Assembly: GCA_902469555.1 (NCBI GenBank)
Contig: CABRDB010000023.1
Coordinates: 1 to 7,990 of the forward strand
Origin: an uncultured Collinsella sp.
GTDB lineage: Bacteria > Actinomycetota > Coriobacteriia > Coriobacteriales > Coriobacteriaceae
DNA length: 7,990 bases
Direction: 5' to 3'
Part shown: one piece after another, positions 5,101-7,990 of the stretch
Layout: every line of letters begins with the position of its first letter
Numbering within the stretch: the first letter of the stretch is position 1
Translations under genes and position numbers: made by a program
The notes under the pieces: model-generated
Told to the model about the DNA's origin: nothing
Databases searched by the model: none
The model's input: the letters and a program-made list of their open reading frames with translations, nothing else

Positions 5101-7980
5101 ACCTACACGCTGCGCGAGGCCAAGGGCGGAACCACCAGCAAGGGCATCGCCTACAGCGATGCCAAGTACACCATCGAGACCACCATCACGGACAACGGCG
5201 ACGGCACCCTCAAGGCCGAGCATGTCCTGAAGGACGCCACGGCTGCGACTTTCAAGAACACCTACAGCGTGGCCCCGCTCGATGCGGAGCTCGACTTTGA
5301 CCTGAGCAAGGTCATCAGCGGCCGCGACTGGACGGATGGGGACGAGTTCAGCTTTACCATCACCGCCCCCGAAGGCGCCCCGCTGCCCGATCCCGCAACC
5401 GCAACCGTGAGCAAGAAGGACGCGGAGGACGGCATCGCCGCCATCAAGTTCGGCAAGATTCACTACGCAGCCGCTGGAACCTATAAGTACGAGATTCGCG
5501 AGAACGCGGGCAGCACGGTCGGCATGACGTATGACGCGCATGTCGCAACCGCCGAAGTGACCGTGACCGAGGACGGCGAGGGCAACCTGACCGCCAATGT
5601 CACCAAGAAGGAAAACGGACGCTTCACCAACACGTACCGCACTGAGCTTAACTACACCGCGGCCGGCGGCCTCAAGCTCAGCAAGAGCCTCTCCGGACGT
5701 CCTATGACCGAGGGTCAGTTCACGTTTACCGTGAAGCCTGCCGACGAGGCCTCGGCCAACGCGCTTGGCCTGCTGCCCGGAGTCAACAACTTCAAGTCCC
5801 CTGCGACGGCAGAGGCAACGGTCGGCCTGATCGACATCCTGGCTGGCCATGAGGTCAAGTTTACGCAGGCTGACGCAGGCGAGACCTTCACGTACACCGT
5901 AGCCGAGAAGAATGACGGCAAGCCCGGTTACACCTACGACGACGCCGTGCGTACCGTGACGATCGCCGTTGCCGATGACGGTGCCGGTACGCTTACCGCC
6001 ACGACGACCGTCTCCGGCGGTCCCGAGGGTACGCATACGACGGTCCACAAGAGCGGTGAGAACAAGGTCGAGAGTGCCCTGGTCCCGTTCCACAACAGCT
6101 ACAGCGCTACGACCAATACGCCTGGTGGTACCGCTGCTCAGGTTGTCGCCACCAAGACCCTGACCGGTCGTCCGATGGCCGACGGCGAGTTCTGGTTCGG
6201 CATTGCCTATCAGGGCGAGCTTGTGGGCTACGAAAACCTCAAGCCCAATATCGGCGGGCATGTGAGCTTTGATGCGCTGCACTGCGATACCGAGATGCTT
6301 GCCAATCTTGAGGCGGCTGGGCTTGCCCATCGTACCGATAAGGACGGTAAGCTTGCCTGGACCATTAACTACACGGCCTACGAAGATTTATTCGGGCTGC
6401 CGAATGGCGTTTCCGCTACAACGTGGAGCTTTGGCTTTAAGGTTATCGTCGTCGACAACGGTGACGGTACCCTGACGGCAACGGTCGACTACGGCGGCGT
6501 CGAGCCCTTGTTCGAGAACGTCTACGGCGCCGAAGCCGTCGATGCCGCGCTCACCGGCACTAAGAAGCTCCAAGCTGCCGAGGGCCTGACCCCGGCTGAC
6601 ATCACGGGCAAGTTTACCTTTACCGTGACCGCCGACGAGGCTGGTGCCCCGATGCCCGAGCGCACGACCGCAACCAACGACGCGGCTGGCAACGTGGACT
6701 TTGGCAAGATCCACTTTACGCTCGAGGACCTCAACCGCGCTCTGGGCGTGACGGACGATGCGACCGATAAGGCCGAGGCAGACGAAGCTGACGAAGCCGA
6801 GGCCGACGAGGCAGAGGCCGAAGAGGCAGAGGCCGACGAGGCCGACACCGATGCCAACGCCGACGAGCCCAGCGACGAGCCCGAGCCCGCAGCCCCCACC
6901 GCTCCGCGCTCGCACACCTTTACTTACACGGTGACCGAGTCCGGTAGTGCCCCTGGCGTGACCAATGACACCAACGCCACGCGCAAGGTTTCCTACACCG
7001 TGTCTGACGACGGTGCCGGGCATCTGAGCGTCAAGCGCGAAGGCGACGACGGTGCTGCCTTCACGTTTACCAACACCTACGGCGTGGCACCTACCGATTC
7101 GTCCGTGACCGATCAGGTCAAGACGGTCAAGCGTCTGACCGGACGCAACCTTGCAGCTGGCGAGTTCACGTTTGAGCTGCTCGAGGACGGCGTGGTTGTC
7201 GCCACCGGCACCAACGACGCCAACGGCAACGTTACGCTGAGCCCGATCCACTACGAGGCGCCCGGCACGCACACGTACACGCTGCGCGAGGCTTGCCCCA
7301 ACGCGCTCGGCCAGTACAGGGGCGTCACCTATGACGGCACGACCTACACCGTCGTGACCACCGTCTCCGACAATGGTGACGGCACGCTGACCGCGACGCA
7401 CAAGCTCGAGGGAACTACCGAGTCGGCTGGCTTTACCAACAAGTATCACGCCATGCCCACGCAGGTTTCCATCGGCGCCATTAAGGTGCTCGAGGAACGT
7501 GAGCTCAAGAAGGACGAGTTTAGCTTTAAGCTCGTTGGCGAGGACATCGAGTCCACCGTCACCAACGATGCCGACGGTAAGATCAACTTCGACAAGTTTG
7601 AGTACGACGAGCCCGGTACGTACGTCTATACCATCAGCGAGGTCAAGGGCGACGAGGCCGGTATGACCTACGACAAGTCCGTCTTTACCGCGACCGTCAA
7701 CGTGGTCGATGACGGCGAGGGCAACCTCAAGGCGAACGTCGCCTTTACCAAGGGTGACAAGAGCGTTGAGGGTATCGTGTTCAACAACACGTACAAGAAG
7801 CCCGAGACGCCCGTGCCGACGCCCGACCCCGGCACGCCCAAGACCGTGACGAATATCGTCAAGACGGTCAAGGGTTTCCTGCCCACCACGGGTGACCAGC
7901 AGGCCGCCGCACTGCTCATGGCATTTGTTATCGTCATGGCCGGCGTCGGAGCCCTGGTCTGGGGTATCCGTAAGCGCTAG
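2116..7980 (+). CDS. LPXTG-anchored giant surface adhesin/pilin-like protein with VWA domain and nine FctA/Spy0128-type repeats
   Basis: A 1954-residue secreted protein predicted to be linked to peptidoglycan, or built into a pilus, by a sortase. Order: signal peptide (1-25, hydrophobic LLAVILAVVLVLPAAAFA, cleavage after A25 or possibly A32); short N-terminal segment with GRIWTDKTV; VWA domain (about 112-362) with MIDAS residues D119-S121-S123, T226 and D254; unassigned Tyr-rich region (363-685); nine tandem repeats (686-1895); Pro/Thr stem; LPTTG (1922-1926), membrane helix and RKR tail. VWA plus pilin repeats is the layout of Gram-positive pilus tip adhesins, so binding host or bacterial ligands is likely but inferred. 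ATG 2116 is supported by AAGGGAG (2104-2110, 5-nt spacing) and by the signal peptide. The gene is intact, and its codon use is uneven along its length. Only four cysteines occur (205, 563, 1390, 1727), so stability probably comes from isopeptide bonds. It could also be a stand-alone adhesin. Confidence 0.92.
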   Translation: MGKYTRGLLAVILAVVLVLPAAAFAMLPEANARSSTGMDGPEATKIVDHDTSNHWKFWAGGYDGSKVTTQNVGRIWTDKTVQAIDDGKSDFLTTLSAMSSTSDTTSLVSKPLDIVMVLDASGSMDDPMGGEDSPKRIDALKNAANHFIDTIAEQNKNVKDASKQHKVAIVKFAGEQADKVGNDTYYSDEGYLYNYSQTMQKLTACSGGGVEGLKGTINSIKPNGATRADNGMELAKGITSGREDAQKVVVFFTDGKPTRRSDFSPTVANNAIAAAKAMKDEGATVYTIGIFDGADPSADPTSYKTSDENKFMHAMSSNYPKATSYTSGKLGDRVAGATYYKSAANAAELDQVFADISSAITSGKGFPTKVEGNNPNGSGYITFEDELGAFMQVDSFTGAEYNGKTYGAATKSTDGNIDTYTFDGELAHLVITVDRADENNPQRGDIVTVKVPASLIPLRRFTVDESAGTFVVDSTEAISPIRVAYASSVKAIARKNLFTPNNVPGLQDYINEHKDADSNTVSFYANKWTGDDAGDTVASFEPAATNSYYYFQKLTPVYTDAACTKLATEKPSGSKTYWYKDEFMAQNSSGAPYDDSVSIPVKGSELENFEGALVKDGDHWSIKAGTARLAFINQLHTTKERVGGNPTDTARDVINPQWNNTKVVSGATKVNVYLGNNGKISFTLNTTPTTLTTADFGLTKVLEGREWTNEDKFEFGLTSKDNAPMPRSTTAFATKGHADISFGEIAYDKPGTYVYKVSEKHAGTTVDGIAYSKNVAEFTVTVTPNAKGKLEASVKKTSGEVEFKNTYTANPAESSVTDQITVTKVLTGHKLQDNEFSFELVEGEGEDASVVETVKNDANGNVAFSAIKYTEIGQHIYTLREVKGNAGGIAYDKTVYTVVTTIADNGKGQLVATHKLKGAEDVKKIEFKNSYTVTPKSSSVTDQIIATKSLTGRKLAAGEFSFELVEGDKVVATGTNDASGNITMGAVKYTEAGKHTYTLREAKGGTTSKGIAYSDAKYTIETTITDNGDGTLKAEHVLKDATAATFKNTYSVAPLDAELDFDLSKVISGRDWTDGDEFSFTITAPEGAPLPDPATATVSKKDAEDGIAAIKFGKIHYAAAGTYKYEIRENAGSTVGMTYDAHVATAEVTVTEDGEGNLTANVTKKENGRFTNTYRTELNYTAAGGLKLSKSLSGRPMTEGQFTFTVKPADEASANALGLLPGVNNFKSPATAEATVGLIDILAGHEVKFTQADAGETFTYTVAEKNDGKPGYTYDDAVRTVTIAVADDGAGTLTATTTVSGGPEGTHTTVHKSGENKVESALVPFHNSYSATTNTPGGTAAQVVATKTLTGRPMADGEFWFGIAYQGELVGYENLKPNIGGHVSFDALHCDTEMLANLEAAGLAHRTDKDGKLAWTINYTAYEDLFGLPNGVSATTWSFGFKVIVVDNGDGTLTATVDYGGVEPLFENVYGAEAVDAALTGTKKLQAAEGLTPADITGKFTFTVTADEAGAPMPERTTATNDAAGNVDFGKIHFTLEDLNRALGVTDDATDKAEADEADEAEADEAEAEEAEADEADTDANADEPSDEPEPAAPTAPRSHTFTYTVTESGSAPGVTNDTNATRKVSYTVSDDGAGHLSVKREGDDGAAFTFTNTYGVAPTDSSVTDQVKTVKRLTGRNLAAGEFTFELLEDGVVVATGTNDANGNVTLSPIHYEAPGTHTYTLREACPNALGQYRGVTYDGTTYTVVTTVSDNGDGTLTATHKLEGTTESAGFTNKYHAMPTQVSIGAIKVLEERELKKDEFSFKLVGEDIESTVTNDADGKINFDKFEYDEPGTYVYTISEVKGDEAGMTYDKSVFTATVNVVDDGEGNLKANVAFTKGDKSVEGIVFNNTYKKPETPVPTPDPGTPKTVTNIVKTVKGFLPTTGDQQAAALLMAFVIVMAGVGALVWGIRKR
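2449..3201 (+). other. VWA domain with intact MIDAS metal site (residues ~112-362 of the surface protein)
   Basis: The first strand LDIVMVLDASGSMDD contains DxSxS (D119, S121, S123). T226 in NGATRADNG and D254 in VVVFFTDGK complete the metal-ion-dependent adhesion site. The fold ends near the helix ELDQVFADISSAITSG. A complete MIDAS suggests metal-dependent ligand binding, as in RrgA- and GBS104-type tip pilins. Boundaries are estimated by eye. Confidence 0.88.
3202..4170 (+). other. Unassigned region of the surface protein between VWA and repeats (residues 363-685)
   Basis: About 323 residues, rich in beta-favouring and aromatic residues (YITFEDELGAFMQV, NSYYYFQKLTPVYTD, KTYWYKDEFM), with one Cys (C563). 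I see no repeat-type Lys/Glu/Asn pattern and cannot name a family with confidence. Similar positions in VWA-containing pilus proteins hold a beta-rich stalk attached to the VWA head, so that role is plausible. Confidence 0.6.
4171..7800 (+). repeat. Nine tandem FctA/Spy0128-type pilin isopeptide-linkage domains
   Basis: Each domain has TKxLxGR near its start, F(S/T)F(E/T) next, YxxxE in the second half, DxGxGxL, and FxNxY at its end. In Spy0128 of S. pyogenes, Lys and Asn at such positions join covalently with help from the Glu. Proposed Lys/Glu/Asn sets: R1 K700/E759/N805; R2 K824/E881/N929; R3 K948/E1001/N1048; R4 K1065/E1129/N1172; R5 K1190/E1264/N1327; R6 K1347/no clear Glu/N1468; R7 K1483/E1608/N1653; R8 K1672/E1725/N1775; R9 K1790/E1842/N1891. 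R2, R3 and R8 share the SSVTDQ start and LAAGEF-like segment; R1 and R4 share GRxWT and an AP-P loop; R5 and R6 share GRPM. This indicates at least three sublineages. Boundaries are by eye. Confidence 0.85.
6751..6909 (+). repeat. Acidic Ala/Glu/Asp low-complexity insertion inside repeat 7 (residues 1546-1598)
   Basis: About 53 residues, dominated by A, E and D in an EADEAEAEEA-like pattern and ending in a Pro-rich stretch (EPSDEPEPAAPTAP). At DNA level, 6771-6849 is a mosaic of GCCGAG, GCAGAG and GACGAG units. It interrupts the domain between the DFGKIHF strand and the HTFTYTVTE strand that holds the proposed catalytic E1608, so it is probably an exposed, flexible loop. Length variation by replication slippage is likely. 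Confidence 0.85.
7879..7977 (+). other. LPXTG cell-wall sorting signal (residues 1922-1954)
   Basis: LPTTG at 1922-1926 is followed by DQQ, a hydrophobic helix (about 1930-1951) and the basic tail RKR at the C-terminus. This is the full three-part signal recognised by sortases, which cut between Thr and Gly. It is preceded by a Pro/Thr-rich stem (PETPVPTPDPGTPKT, 1896-1910) typical of wall-spanning segments. No sortase gene lies in the window, so whether a housekeeping or pilus sortase acts here cannot be decided. Confidence 0.95.
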
Positions 7981-7990
7981 GCACGTCGAC

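Noticed and set aside
3775..6330. Open reading frame of 851 codons on the minus strand inside the surface-protein gene
   Set aside because: It is antisense to well-defined domains with motifs. GC-rich codon bias (abundant AAG, GAC, GCC) leaves the opposite strand free of stops, and the translation shows no family motif.
6388..7449. 353-codon minus-strand frame opposite repeats 6-8
   Set aside because: It is a Gly/Val/Leu-rich mirror of repeat DNA, without motif or plausible context.
4171..7800. Tandem repeats considered as a CRISPR-like or satellite array
   Set aside because: The repeats are ~120-185 codon protein domains that diverge at DNA level and stay in one reading frame; there is no short repeat/spacer pattern.

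Overview
The window looks like part of the chromosome of a Gram-positive, moderately GC-rich anaerobe. A Coriobacteriia member such as Collinsella is my best guess. The reasons are an energy-converting (Ech-type) [NiFe]-hydrogenase operon beside a very long LPXTG-anchored surface protein built from FctA/Spy0128-type pilin repeats, plus G/C-ending codon preference. The genus is an inference from this combination; no taxonomic marker gene is present.

Layout. Positions 1-1647 hold the 3' end of an ech operon on the + strand, in the order echD (last 67 codons), echE (complete large catalytic subunit) and echF (complete two-cluster ferredoxin-like subunit). Gaps between genes are only 5 and 7 nt, so they are almost certainly co-transcribed. 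Together these subunits carry electrons from ferredoxin through the [4Fe-4S] clusters of EchF towards the Ni-Fe site of EchE, forming H2 with coupled ion movement across the membrane. The membrane subunits (EchA/B) and EchC would lie upstream, outside the window.

Positions 1648-2115 (468 nt) contain no convincing gene but are densely structured. They hold a perfect 15-bp hairpin without a T tract, an overlapping small GC hairpin, a 154-bp imperfect palindrome with 25-nt terminal inverted repeats and a terminator-like hairpin at its centre, a further 10-bp inverted repeat, and a cluster of four TGTCTCA/TGAGACA heptamers just upstream of the next gene, which look like an operator.

Positions 2116-7980 are one intact 1954-codon gene for a cell-wall-anchored adhesin or tip-pilin-like protein. 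In order it has a signal peptide, a VWA domain with a complete MIDAS metal site, a ~325-residue region I cannot assign, nine tandem FctA/Spy0128-like domains, a Pro-rich stem, LPTTG, a transmembrane helix and a basic tail. Nearly all repeats keep the Lys/Glu/Asn pattern expected for self-forming intramolecular isopeptide bonds. Repeat 6 seems to lack the standard Glu, and repeat 7 carries a ~53-residue acidic low-complexity insertion. Codon use changes strongly along the gene, suggesting a mosaic history. No sortase or other pilin gene is visible, because the window ends 10 nt after the stop codon.

I see no CRISPR array, tRNA, rRNA, transposase or phage gene. The most promising leads are the structured intergenic region with its heptamer cluster and the unusual repeats 6 and 7 of the surface protein.
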